Shown here: positions 8,536 to 16,682 of the stretch, piece after piece
How positions within the stretch are numbered: the first letter of the stretch is position 1
Layout: each line of letters begins with the position of its first letter
NCBI GenBank assembly: GCA_021823525.1
Contig: JAKANY010000014.1
Coordinates: 1 to 36,656, forward strand
Direction of reading: 5' to 3'
Source: Actinomycetes bacterium
GTDB lineage: Bacteria; Actinomycetota; Acidimicrobiia; Acidimicrobiales; RAAP-2
Length of the DNA: 36,656 nucleotides
The notes under the pieces: model-generated
Databases searched by the model: none
What the model was told of the DNA's origin: nothing
The model's input: only the letters and a program-made list of their open reading frames with translations
Program-made: the position numbers and the translations under genes

Positions 8536-9086
8536 TGGACGTGAGGGCGCTGCGCGATGCCCTCGGCCGCTACCGACCCCTTGACGCGCGTGAGGCGATC
8601 AGTCGCGCCGCGCTGCTCGACCGGCTCTCGTGGCCGAGCGACCCGTTCGACCAGGAGGTCGGGACATCCCACGTCACGGCCAGCGCGCTGGTGGTCTCGA
8701 CGCGCGGCGTGATCCTGCATCGTCATCGGCTCCTGGGTCGATGGCTCCTGCCGGGAGGTCACGTCGACCCCGGCGAGTCGATCGACGTCGCGGTGCGTCG
8801 GGAGGTCCTCGAGGAGACCGGCCTCGAGGGCCGCCATCGCCATCCGCCGCGGATCGTCCACCTCGACGTGCACCACGGGCCGCGGGGACACGTGCACCTG
8901 GACGTGACCTTCCTCCTGGCGGCGCCGCCGGACGACCCGCACCCGGCGCCCGGCGAGAGCCCGGAGGTCGCCTGGTACGACGTGGCGGCGGCCGTGGAGC
9001 GTGCCGAGCCGCGTCTGCGCGCCGTGATCGCGCGAGTCACGGCCCCGGTGTCGCGCGGCGACGTGTCAGACTTCGGGCATGTCTGA
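8535..9086 (+). CDS. NUDIX hydrolase
   Basis: A 183-residue protein with a complete Nudix box GX5EX7REVLEETG spanning about residues 75-97 (G75, E81, R89, E90, E93, E94), the Mg-binding site for hydrolysing nucleoside diphosphate-X substrates. An N-terminal extension of about 45 residues precedes the fold. The start GTG is immediately fused to the upstream TAG (TAGTG), indicating coupled translation. Substrate not predictable. Confidence 0.88.
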   Translation: MDVRALRDALGRYRPLDAREAISRAALLDRLSWPSDPFDQEVGTSHVTASALVVSTRGVILHRHRLLGRWLLPGGHVDPGESIDVAVRREVLEETGLEGRHRHPPRIVHLDVHHGPRGHVHLDVTFLLAAPPDDPHPAPGESPEVAWYDVAAAVERAEPRLRAVIARVTAPVSRGDVSDFGHV

Positions 9087-9786
9087 TCTGGACGTCGTCC
9101 ACGACCTCGTCGAGGCCGACCGGTGGCTCGACCGCGTGCGCCAGCAGCGCGACCACCTGTCGGAGCAGGAGGAGCTCGATCGCCTCGAGGAGAGCCTGCG
9201 CGCGCGTGTCGCCGAGGTGCGCGCCGCCGAAGAAGAAGTCGCCCGCACGCGCCAGGAGTACGACGAGCAGGCCGCCGCCGCCGAACGTCTGCGCCAACGC
9301 CACCGCGATCTCGAGCGCGCCCTGCGCGAGTCGACGGGTGCGCGGGCGCTGCCGGCGATCGAGGCCGAGGCGCGATCGGTGGCGAGCCAGTGCGACGAGG
9401 CCGACGAGCGGGCGCTCGACCTGCTCGCGGCGCTCGAGGACCAGGAGGGCGAGGCGCTGCGCCTACGCCACGAAATCCAGCCCGACCTGGACCGTCGCCT
9501 CGAGCTACGCGAGGCCATCACCGCGCTGCGCTGGTCCCTGGGCGAGGAGCTCGAGCGCCTGGGCGCTGAGCGCGAGCAGCTGGTGGGCCAGCTGAGTTCC
9601 GATCTTGGCACGCGCTACGAGCGAGCGCGAGCGCGCGCGGGCGTCGCGGGCGGGGCCTTCGTGGTGGATGGGCGCTGCGACGGCTGTCGGCTGGCGCTGA
9701 GCCCCCTGGACGCCGACCGGTTCCGCCGTCGCGCCGACGGAGACGTGCTCGAATGCCCGTCGTGCGGCCGACTCCTCGTCCCGTGA
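9079..9786 (+). CDS. C4-type zinc-ribbon, coiled-coil protein
   Basis: A 235-residue protein of the DUF164/zf-RING_7 (CT398-like) type. Residues about 20-170 are strongly heptad-like, rich in Glu, Arg, Leu and Ala, predicting a long antiparallel coiled coil. The C-terminus carries C200-x2-C203 and C226-x2-C229, a zinc ribbon. In actinobacteria this gene commonly sits beside a histidine-phosphatase or RNase H gene, as here. Molecular role not established. ATG 9079 overlaps the NUDIX stop by eight bases; CAGACT lies six bases before it, so it may also have its own leaderless start. Confidence 0.85.
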   Translation: MSDLDVVHDLVEADRWLDRVRQQRDHLSEQEELDRLEESLRARVAEVRAAEEEVARTRQEYDEQAAAAERLRQRHRDLERALRESTGARALPAIEAEARSVASQCDEADERALDLLAALEDQEGEALRLRHEIQPDLDRRLELREAITALRWSLGEELERLGAEREQLVGQLSSDLGTRYERARARAGVAGGAFVVDGRCDGCRLALSPLDADRFRRRADGDVLECPSCGRLLVP

Positions 9787-10385
9787 TCTTCCTCATTCGC
9801 CACGGCCAGACGACGACGAACGCCGCGGGCCTGCTCGTCGGGCGATCCGACCCACCCCTCACGGATCGCGGACGTCAGCAGGCGGCGGATCTTCGGCCGT
9901 GGCTGGCTGGCGTCGCCGAGGTGTGGTCGTCGCCGCTGGCGCGCGCGCGAGAGACCGCGGCGCTGGCGGTCCCGCACCTGGACTCGCAGGTCTGTGACGC
10001 GTTCATCGAGGTTGACTACGGCGAGCTCGAGGGGCAGCCTCTGCGCGTCGTGAGCGCGGACCAGTGGCGCCGATTCGAGGCCGACCACGACGTGGCGATC
10101 GGGGGTGGGGAGTCGCTCGCGTCGGTCGATCAGCGCGTGCACGCCCAACTCGACGACCTGCTCGCCGACGGCGAGTCGCTGCTCCACCGCAACGACCGTC
10201 ACCTGGCGATCGTCTCCCACGTCTCGCCGATCAAGTCGGCGGCGATGTGGGCCCTCGGCGTCCCCGGTGGCGCCGTGTGGCGCACCCGGCTGGACAACGG
10301 CTCGCTGACGGTCATCGGGATGCGCCAGCGGGTTCCCGCCCTGGTGCGCTTCAACGCCGTTCCCGGTGGGGGCGGTGGCCTCTGA
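9783..10385 (+). CDS. Histidine phosphatase family protein
   Basis: A 200-residue phosphoglycerate-mutase-like phosphatase. The catalytic loop is IRHGQTTTN with H7 as phospho-acceptor. EVWSSPLARARETA gives the second arginine, and a later histidine lies in AIVSHVSPIK. Related actinobacterial proteins include alpha-ribazole-phosphate phosphatase (CobC) and the acid-phosphatase half of RNase H fusions; the substrate here is open. I place the start at GTG 9783, giving a GTGA overlap with the zinc-ribbon gene, rather than ATG 9753, which would overlap by 34 bases. A GC-rich hairpin follows the stop. Confidence 0.85.
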   Translation: MIFLIRHGQTTTNAAGLLVGRSDPPLTDRGRQQAADLRPWLAGVAEVWSSPLARARETAALAVPHLDSQVCDAFIEVDYGELEGQPLRVVSADQWRRFEADHDVAIGGGESLASVDQRVHAQLDDLLADGESLLHRNDRHLAIVSHVSPIKSAAMWALGVPGGAVWRTRLDNGSLTVIGMRQRVPALVRFNAVPGGGGGL

Positions 10386-10396
10386 GGCTCGGCGGA

Positions 10397-10432
10397 GCCC
10401 GCCCGGTGCGCACATGAGGCACACGGGCGGGC
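10397..10432 (+). terminator. GC-rich hairpin after histidine-phosphatase gene
   Basis: GCCCGCCCGGTG pairs with the reverse complement CACACGGGCGGGC across an 11-base loop, starting 12 bases after the TGA. There is no T-run, as is common for actinobacterial terminators. A smaller GGCTC...GAGCC hairpin precedes it. It likely ends the phzF-to-phosphatase operon. Confidence 0.6.
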
Positions 10433-10546
10433 GTTCCACCGGCTTGGCCCCCCCAGCCAATGCGATGACGTTAGCCCACCCGACTCGCTGCCGTGAGAGC
10501 GCGCCGCATCGGCGCAAGTGTTGTGCACGAGTTCACGAGGAGGAGC

Positions 10547-11450
10547 GTGAACGAGAGGGAGCTGGGAGCGTCCCTGCGCGTGGCCGAGCAGGGACTGGGA
10601 TGCGTGGGGATGAGCGACGTCTAGGGTCCGGGTGACGACGACGCGTCGATCGCCACCCTCCACGAGGCGCTCGGCCTGGGAGTGACGATGCTCGACACGG
10701 CGGACGTGTATGGGCCGTTCGCCAACGCGACCCTGGCGGCGCGCCATCGCGGGTCGGCGCGACGAGGTCGTCGTGGCGACCAAGTTCGGCAACGCGTGCG
10801 CACCCGACGGGCGGTTCCTCGGGATCAACGGGCGGTCCGACTGCGTTCGCGCCGCCTGCGACGCGTCGCTCGCGCGGCTGGGCATCGATCACATCGACCT
10901 CTACTCCCAGCACCGCGTGGATCCCTCGAGGCCCGTCGAGGAGACCTGAGGCGTGATGGCCGATCTGGTCGCGTGGGGCGAGGTGCGCCATCTGGGCATC
11001 TCGGAAGCCTCGGCCGCCACGATCGAGCGCGCACGCCGTGCACCCCGTCGCGGCGATGCAGTTCGCGTACACCCTCTGGAGCCGCGAGCCCGAGGATGGG
11101 CTACTCGACACCTGCCGGCGCCTAGGCATCGGCTTCGTCGCCTACCGCCCGCTGGATCGCGGCTTCCTGACCAGCGGGCCCGTGGCGCACGGCGAGCTGC
11201 CCGAGCCCGACTACCGTCGCGACAGCCCGCCGTTCGTGGGCACGGCGGCGCAGGGCCACCGGGAGCGGGTCGACCGGCTGGCTCCGATCGCCGCGGCCCC
11301 GGGGACTAAGCGACGGCGCTGGCTAAGCGAGACCGTGGCCGCGAGCGACCTCGCGCCGTCGCCGGCGGTCCTGGCCGACCTCGAGGCCGCCATCGCGCGC
11401 GGCAGCGTCGCCGGGGACCGCTACCCCGAGCGCGGCATGCGCAGTGTCAC
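10547..11450 (+). pseudogene. Aldo/keto reductase, degraded
   Basis: Stitching frames gives a recognisable aldo/keto reductase: [92 protein letters not shown] and finally PGTKRRRWLSE. These fragments are interrupted by an in-frame TAG (10622-10624), a frameshift near 10740, an in-frame TGA (10947-10949), a second frameshift near 11030, and an apparent loss of about 25-30 residues just before PGTKRRR. GTG 10547 with GAGGAGGAG upstream marks the old start. The catalytic tyrosine region is present but cannot be translated as one chain. The 3' end abuts the convergent ABC-transporter gene. Confidence 0.85.
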
Positions 11451-13063
11451 CCTCGGGGCACGCGCCCGGCGTCGAGCTCGACCACGGCGTCGGCCCAGGC
11501 GATCACCAGGGGGTCGTGGGTCGCCACCACGATGATCGCGCCCGCGCGCTCGAGCAACGCGAGAAGCGCCGCGGTGTCCGACGCGCCGAGACCCGCCGTC
11601 GGCTCGTCGAGCAGGACGACGTCGGGCGAGATCGCCAGGGCGCGCACGACCGCGACCCGCGCCTCCTCGCCGCGCGACAGGCCCTCCCATCGCCGGTCCG
11701 CATCCGCCACGATGCCCACGGCGGCGAGGTCCTCGAGGTAGGGACGCGTCAGCGTGCGCCCGAGCGCCACGACGTCAGCCGCCCGGCCACGCATCAGGCC
11801 GGGCTCGCTCGGGACGTAGGCGACGTGGCGACGCAGCTCCTCCTCGCCGATGCTGGTGAGCTCCTGGTCGCCGATGAGGATCGAACCTCCCTGCGTGTCG
11901 TCGAGCCCGGCGATCGCCCGCAGCAGCCACGACTTCCCGGTTCCCGAGGTCCCCGTCACCGCGACGCGCCCGCGCGGTGCGACGCGCACGTTGAGTCCCT
12001 CGACGAGCGTTCGCGTCCCGTCGCGCAGCACGAGTCCGCGCAGCTCCAGCGACACCGCAACGGGCCAAGGCGCGGTGGCCGGGGGGGGAGTCTGCGCGAG
12101 CTCGTCGAGGCGCTCGGTCGCTGCGGTCACGGCGATGGCGGTGTCCAGGGCGCCACTGGTGGTGGTGAGCACCTCGATAGCCGCCACGATGACCAGGGCT
12201 GCGCTCACCAGCCACACGGGTGCCGACACGGGTCGGGCGGCGCCCAGCCAGAGCGCCGCCACCAGGGAGGCCGCGGGGATCGCCAGGCTCACGCGCCGCC
12301 GTTCCCGCTCGAAGGCGCGCTCGGCCTCGCCGAGCGCGCGCCGTGCGACATCGAGACGCTCGGCCACGTAGTCGTCGCGACCCAGCAGCGCGATCTCCGG
12401 TGCGGTGCCCGAGAGCTCGACCAGCAGTGCTTGGTAGGTCGCGCGGCGCTGGCGCCGCTCGCGGTCGCGCGCTACCAGGGGCGCGACGCGCCGGCGCATC
12501 AGCACGATCGCCGCCCCGTGAGTGATCAGCAGCCCCGCCGCGACGGCGAGCCAGCCCGGGCGCGGAGCGAGGGCTCCGACGGCGACGTCGGCGATCAGGA
12601 GGGTGGCCAGCGCGCTCGCGGCGGGAACGACGCCGCGCACCCAGAGGTCCTGGAGTTCCTCGGTGTCCTGGAGCGAGCGGCCCAGGACGTCGCCGCGCGC
12701 GTAGTGGCTCCACGTGCGGTAGGACCAGTGACCGACCGTCCCCATCAGCCACCGCCGCCAGCGCGTGACCGCGATGAAGCCCAGCCGGTGGGTCGTCATC
12801 CGCTCGACGTAGCGGATGGGCGACCGGAAGAACGCGAAGACCTCGATGACCACGAGCAGCACGGCGACGGCTCGCAGCCCCGGTCGGCCGGCGCTGACCA
12901 CGAGGAGGCCGGCCGCCCCGATGAGCAGGCCCAGCGAGGTCAGACCGGCGACGGTGGCCGCGCCCAGGGCGCGGCCCAGTGCACCCGCGGCGACCGAGGA
13001 CCTCCGCACCCACCGGCGTAGCTGGTCGAGGTCTCCGGGCCTCTCGCGGCCCCGGTGGGTCAC
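11447..13063 (-). CDS. cydC: CydC-like ABC exporter half-transporter (membrane domain plus ATPase)
   Basis: A 538-residue half-transporter: a membrane domain of about six helices (residues 20-310) with a RYVERMTTH segment resembling CydC RYLERL..H, then a nucleotide-binding domain. Walker A is GTSGTGKS (371-378), the signature is LSRGE (about 462-466), Walker B ends D486-E487, and H516 sits in the switch loop (VVATHDP), so the catalytic site looks complete. The Q-loop has no glutamine (YVPSEP). CydDC exports thiols needed for cytochrome bd assembly; no cydAB is in the window, so the symbol is by resemblance. GTG 13063 overlaps the partner's stop (GTGA). Confidence 0.72.
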   Translation of the reverse strand: MTHRGRERPGDLDQLRRWVRRSSVAAGALGRALGAATVAGLTSLGLLIGAAGLLVVSAGRPGLRAVAVLLVVIEVFAFFRSPIRYVERMTTHRLGFIAVTRWRRWLMGTVGHWSYRTWSHYARGDVLGRSLQDTEELQDLWVRGVVPAASALATLLIADVAVGALAPRPGWLAVAAGLLITHGAAIVLMRRRVAPLVARDRERRQRRATYQALLVELSGTAPEIALLGRDDYVAERLDVARRALGEAERAFERERRRVSLAIPAASLVAALWLGAARPVSAPVWLVSAALVIVAAIEVLTTTSGALDTAIAVTAATERLDELAQTPPPATAPWPVAVSLELRGLVLRDGTRTLVEGLNVRVAPRGRVAVTGTSGTGKSWLLRAIAGLDDTQGGSILIGDQELTSIGEEELRRHVAYVPSEPGLMRGRAADVVALGRTLTRPYLEDLAAVGIVADADRRWEGLSRGEEARVAVVRALAISPDVVLLDEPTAGLGASDTAALLALLERAGAIIVVATHDPLVIAWADAVVELDAGRVPRG

Positions 13064-14541
13064 GTCGGCACCTCGATGCGCTGAGAGGGCGGCACCACCG
13101 GCGCGCTGGCGGTGGCCTCGATGACGGCCAGGTCGGGGCGGACGGCGATCACGTTCGCGACGCGGCGCCGGGAGTCCTCGTCGAGCACCCCGCCGATGTC
13201 GTCCAGGACGAGCAGGCGGGGACTCGCCATCAGAGCCCGGGCCAGGACGACGCGCACGCGCTCGCCCGTGCTCAGCCCGCTCCCGTCGGCCAGGAGCGCA
13301 CGGTCGAGGTCGTCGAAGCGCGGGCCCGCCAGGCCGAGCTGGTCGAGCAGCTCGCGCACCTCGTCGGGGGGTACGGGGCGGCCGAGCGTGACGTTGTCGC
13401 GCAGCGTGGCGGTGAGCAGGCCGCTCGTGGGCGCCACGAATCCCACAGCGCCGGGGGCGATCGCCGCGGTGCCGCCAGCCGCGGGCCGCCAGCCGAGGAG
13501 GGTGTGCAGGAGGGATGTCTTGCCTGCGCCCGACGGACCGCTGAGCAGCAGATGGTCCCCGGGCGCCACCCGGAACGAGACGGCCCAGGGCGCCGAGCGG
13601 CTGACGAGGCGGTCGGCCCGCGCGATCGCCGCGATCCCGTGCGACGCGGTGGCCGTAGCGGGGACCTCCAGCACGAGGCGGGCGGCGTCGGCGGCCTCGC
13701 GTCGATGGAACGCCACGCCGTAGCGGCGGATGGCGCCGAACACGTCAGCCGTGGCCAGCACCGCGATCATCGCGCGCACGAGGGAGAGGCGTCCCCCGAG
13801 CAGGTCGAAACCCACCACCATCGCCACCAGCCCGACCGAGACCCCGCTGACGAACTCGGTGACGAGCGACGACTCGAGCGCGACGCGTAGCGCGCGCTCG
13901 GCCGCGCGGTGCTCGTGGTCGCTGAGCGCGCCGATCTCGGCGACGGCGAAGTCCACCGCTCCCAGTGCCCGTAGCTCGGGCGCGTGCACCAGCAGCTCGA
14001 GCTGTCGGCGCTCCAGCAGGCCTCGACGCCGTGTGAACTCCGCGACGAGGGCGGCACTGCGATGTCCGGCCCGCCGGTAGAGGGGAACGGCCAGACCGAT
14101 GAGAGCCAGGACGATCGCGACGCTCGGCCAACCGGCCGCGGCGCCCACGAGCACGAGGCCCAGTGCCGAGGCCTGTGCCGCGGCGCTGAGCGCCTCGAGG
14201 CCCGGTCCCTCGGCGGCGTTCTCGGCGGCCTGGAGAAGGTCGCCCCGGCCTCGCTCGCCCTCGGCGCGAGGCACCCGCAGGTGCTGGGCGAAGCCCTGGC
14301 GCCAGCGATCGCGCACGCGCCACGCCGCCGTGCCCGACCAGCGCTGCAGCATCGTCGCGTTCAGGGCGTGGAGCACGATCACGAGGATCAGCTCCGCGGT
14401 CGCGCGCCCGGGCTGTCGGGCGACGGCCGAAGCGATCAGGCCCGCCGTGGCTACCGATGCGGCCAGACTGAGCGCCGTGGAGGCCGATCCGACGAGTCGC
14501 GGGCCGGGCCGCGCCGGCCTCACGACCGCGGATTCGGTCAC
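13060..14541 (-). CDS. cydD: CydD-like ABC exporter half-transporter with degenerate ATPase site
   Basis: A 493-residue partner half-transporter with membrane segments up to about residue 275 and a nucleotide-binding domain behind. Walker A is intact (GPSGAGKT, 335-342) and the signature is LSTGE (423-427). Walker B reads LLVLDD (D447-D448) where the catalytic glutamate is expected, and the switch region (VIEATASAP) has no histidine. This pattern is known for the non-hydrolysing site of asymmetric heterodimeric ABC exporters. I choose GTG 14541: TAGCAT stands seven bases upstream and overlaps the stop codon of the preceding gene. The upstream extension of the open frame has no conserved look. 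Confidence 0.7.
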   Translation of the reverse strand: MTESAVVRPARPGPRLVGSASTALSLAASVATAGLIASAVARQPGRATAELILVIVLHALNATMLQRWSGTAAWRVRDRWRQGFAQHLRVPRAEGERGRGDLLQAAENAAEGPGLEALSAAAQASALGLVLVGAAAGWPSVAIVLALIGLAVPLYRRAGHRSAALVAEFTRRRGLLERRQLELLVHAPELRALGAVDFAVAEIGALSDHEHRAAERALRVALESSLVTEFVSGVSVGLVAMVVGFDLLGGRLSLVRAMIAVLATADVFGAIRRYGVAFHRREAADAARLVLEVPATATASHGIAAIARADRLVSRSAPWAVSFRVAPGDHLLLSGPSGAGKTSLLHTLLGWRPAAGGTAAIAPGAVGFVAPTSGLLTATLRDNVTLGRPVPPDEVRELLDQLGLAGPRFDDLDRALLADGSGLSTGERVRVVLARALMASPRLLVLDDIGGVLDEDSRRRVANVIAVRPDLAVIEATASAPVVPPSQRIEVPT

Positions 14542-14551
14542 GAGATCAATG

Positions 14552-16228
14552 CTAACGATCTGTTCCCATCGGTTCGTCGCGGTGCGGCAGGGTGCGGGCG
14601 TCCGCGTTGAGCCACTGGCGCAGCGCGCGCGTGGCGCGGCAGTCATCCTCGTTGTACTCCAGGAGCCGCTGGCGAGCCCGTCCGGCCTCGTCGCCCTCAC
14701 CGCGAGCGACCTCGAACCACGCCATCGAGGCCTCGCCGCTCGGGGAGGGGTCACGCCAGCGGAAACCCGCCATCGTGGCGAGGACCTTCAGGCCCGTGGG
14801 ACCCTCGGTCTGGATCGCCGCCTTGGCTCGCGCGTGCACGTCGATCCACACGGCGGGTCGCGCCCGGCGGAACTCGGCGAGCTCGTCCGTGGCGGGTGCC
14901 CCTTCGGGGTCGGCGGCCAGGGCGCGGTTCATCGCCGTGTCCTCAGCGAACGCCCAGAAGCAGTAGGCGCGCCAGGTATGCCCCGAGGCCTCGGTGCGCT
15001 GGCGCAGGTCGCGTAGCCATCGCCAGAAGTCGACGAACAGGGTTCCCTCCGATGCGTCGGTGGGCGTGCGCCAGTCCACGAACGACCGGTAGCCCTCCGC
15101 GACGCCGACGACGCCGGGCGCGCACGTCACCAGGGCGCCCCACAGGTACGTGCGGTTGTCGTAGCTCTCCATGTCGACGTCGACCTCGACGTCGGCCGTC
15201 GGGCACCCCACCTCGTTCGGGGGGACGGTGCGCAGGGGCCCGCGTTCGTGCGCGCGCGCCCGGTAGATCAGCGCGTCGAGGTTCTCGATCACCCGCCCCA
15301 ACTGCGCCTCGACCGTCCCGAGTGGCGCGTCGCGGACCCGCGCCGGATCCAGGCGCGCGAGCCGGTACCGCGTGTCGACGGCGAACTCACGGAGGGCCGC
15401 CTGCTGGTCGAGGGTGGTGAAGCGCGTCAGCGACACGTCATCACGGGCTTCGAGCTGCTCCTGGCACGCCGGGGCGTACTCGCATTCGAGGCACTCGCGG
15501 TGCCACGCGGGCGCGGTGGGGAACGGTCCTCCCTCGACGCGCCAGCGCTCGTGGGCGCGCACCACCGCGACGCGCTCCTCGTAGTGACGCTCGTACGCGT
15601 GGCGATTGAACCGGGGGTACGCGCTGGAGGCCAGGTCCAGCCACCAGATGCGGGCGTTGCGGTCCACGACGCCGCCGCGCCACTGGTCGTCGGCCCGATC
15701 AAGGGACGCGAGGACGTGGAGGGCGTGCACGACCGCCAGGCCCGTTCGCAGCGTCGAGGCGGTCGAGCGCACGCCGACCCCGTCGACGTACGTGGCGCAC
15801 TGGGGCCAGGGCTGATCCAGGTCGCTGGCGGGGGTGCGACGGGTGGCGGCCGGCTCGACGAGCTCGCCGTGTCGGATGACGATCGGGCTGTAGGTCCACG
15901 TCGCGCCGCGGCGCCCGACGCGGGCGAGGGCGTGCACGCGGGCTCGCCGCAGCGCAGCGTCGTCACCGGGCAGGTGCGGTGCCAGGATCAGCGTCACCCC
16001 GGCCGCCAGGGCCTCGCGCGTGCTCGCGACCGTGTCGGTGGTGACGGCGTCGGGGTGCTGGGTGGCGAGCTGCACTAGGACGGAGCGCCGGAAGCGCTCG
16101 GCCGCCGAGCGACGTCGCAGGATCTCGGGGGCGAGCGCGGGACGCACGTAGGCGAACGGCTCGCCGCGGCTCAGCGCGATCCGGTGGACGCAGGCTGCCA
16201 ACTCCTCACCGCGGAGGTATTCGACCAC
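14552..16228 (-). CDS. TM0106-type RecB-like nuclease with RNase H-fold exonuclease domain
   Basis: A 558-residue protein with the layout of the TM0106/TIGR03491 family. The N-terminal half is RecB/Cas4-like and has a cysteine group C246, C249, C255 plus possibly C144, reminiscent of Fe-S Cas4-like nucleases. The C-terminal half is an RNase H-like (YprB/DEDD) domain: D352-x-E354 in VDVDMES, and YNEDDC (D528/D529) as the Exo III-like motif. It probably acts on nucleic acid, but the role of the family is not defined. GTG 16228 has TAGGCT six bases before it. It lies only 30 bases downstream of the rnpB 3' end in the same orientation and ten bases before the cydD-like start. Confidence 0.8.
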   Translation of the reverse strand: MVEYLRGEELAACVHRIALSRGEPFAYVRPALAPEILRRRSAAERFRRSVLVQLATQHPDAVTTDTVASTREALAAGVTLILAPHLPGDDAALRRARVHALARVGRRGATWTYSPIVIRHGELVEPAATRRTPASDLDQPWPQCATYVDGVGVRSTASTLRTGLAVVHALHVLASLDRADDQWRGGVVDRNARIWWLDLASSAYPRFNRHAYERHYEERVAVVRAHERWRVEGGPFPTAPAWHRECLECEYAPACQEQLEARDDVSLTRFTTLDQQAALREFAVDTRYRLARLDPARVRDAPLGTVEAQLGRVIENLDALIYRARAHERGPLRTVPPNEVGCPTADVEVDVDMESYDNRTYLWGALVTCAPGVVGVAEGYRSFVDWRTPTDASEGTLFVDFWRWLRDLRQRTEASGHTWRAYCFWAFAEDTAMNRALAADPEGAPATDELAEFRRARPAVWIDVHARAKAAIQTEGPTGLKVLATMAGFRWRDPSPSGEASMAWFEVARGEGDEAGRARQRLLEYNEDDCRATRALRQWLNADARTLPHRDEPMGTDR

Positions 16229-16234
16229 GGCGGA

Positions 16235-16240
16235 AGCCTA
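16235..16240 (-). promoter_or_regulatory. -10 element of RecB-like nuclease gene
   Basis: TAGGCT on the minus strand, six bases before the GTG at 16228. It implies leaderless transcription starting at the start codon, between the rnpB 3' end and the gene. Confidence 0.45.
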
Positions 16241-16258
16241 GGGGGGCCGCGCGACGGT

Positions 16259-16609
<351 letters not shown>

Positions 16610-16616
16610 GCCCTCC

Positions 16617-16645
16617 AGTCTGGCAGGTGCGCTGACCGGCAACAA
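16617..16645 (-). promoter_or_regulatory. rnpB promoter
   Basis: On the minus strand TTGTTG (-35, 16640-16645) and CAGACT (-10, 16617-16622) are separated by exactly 17 bases. The -10 ends seven bases before the first base of the P1 helix, so transcription would begin at or very near the mature 5' end. Confidence 0.6.
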
Positions 16646-16670
16646 GGCCGCTGCGACCGCGTGGTGGCGA

Positions 16671-16676
16671 TAGCCT
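16671..16676 (+). promoter_or_regulatory. -10 element of xseA
   Basis: TAGCCT followed by six bases and then the GTG at 16683. The same hexamer and spacing occur before the HAD gene start at 30947. It implies a leaderless message, divergent from rnpB. Confidence 0.45.
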
Positions 16677-16682
16677 CGCCAC

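Noticed and set aside
11444..13021. Plus-strand open frame opposite the CydC-like gene
   Set aside because: Low-complexity Arg/Gly/His translation; the minus strand has a complete ABC transporter with Walker and signature motifs.
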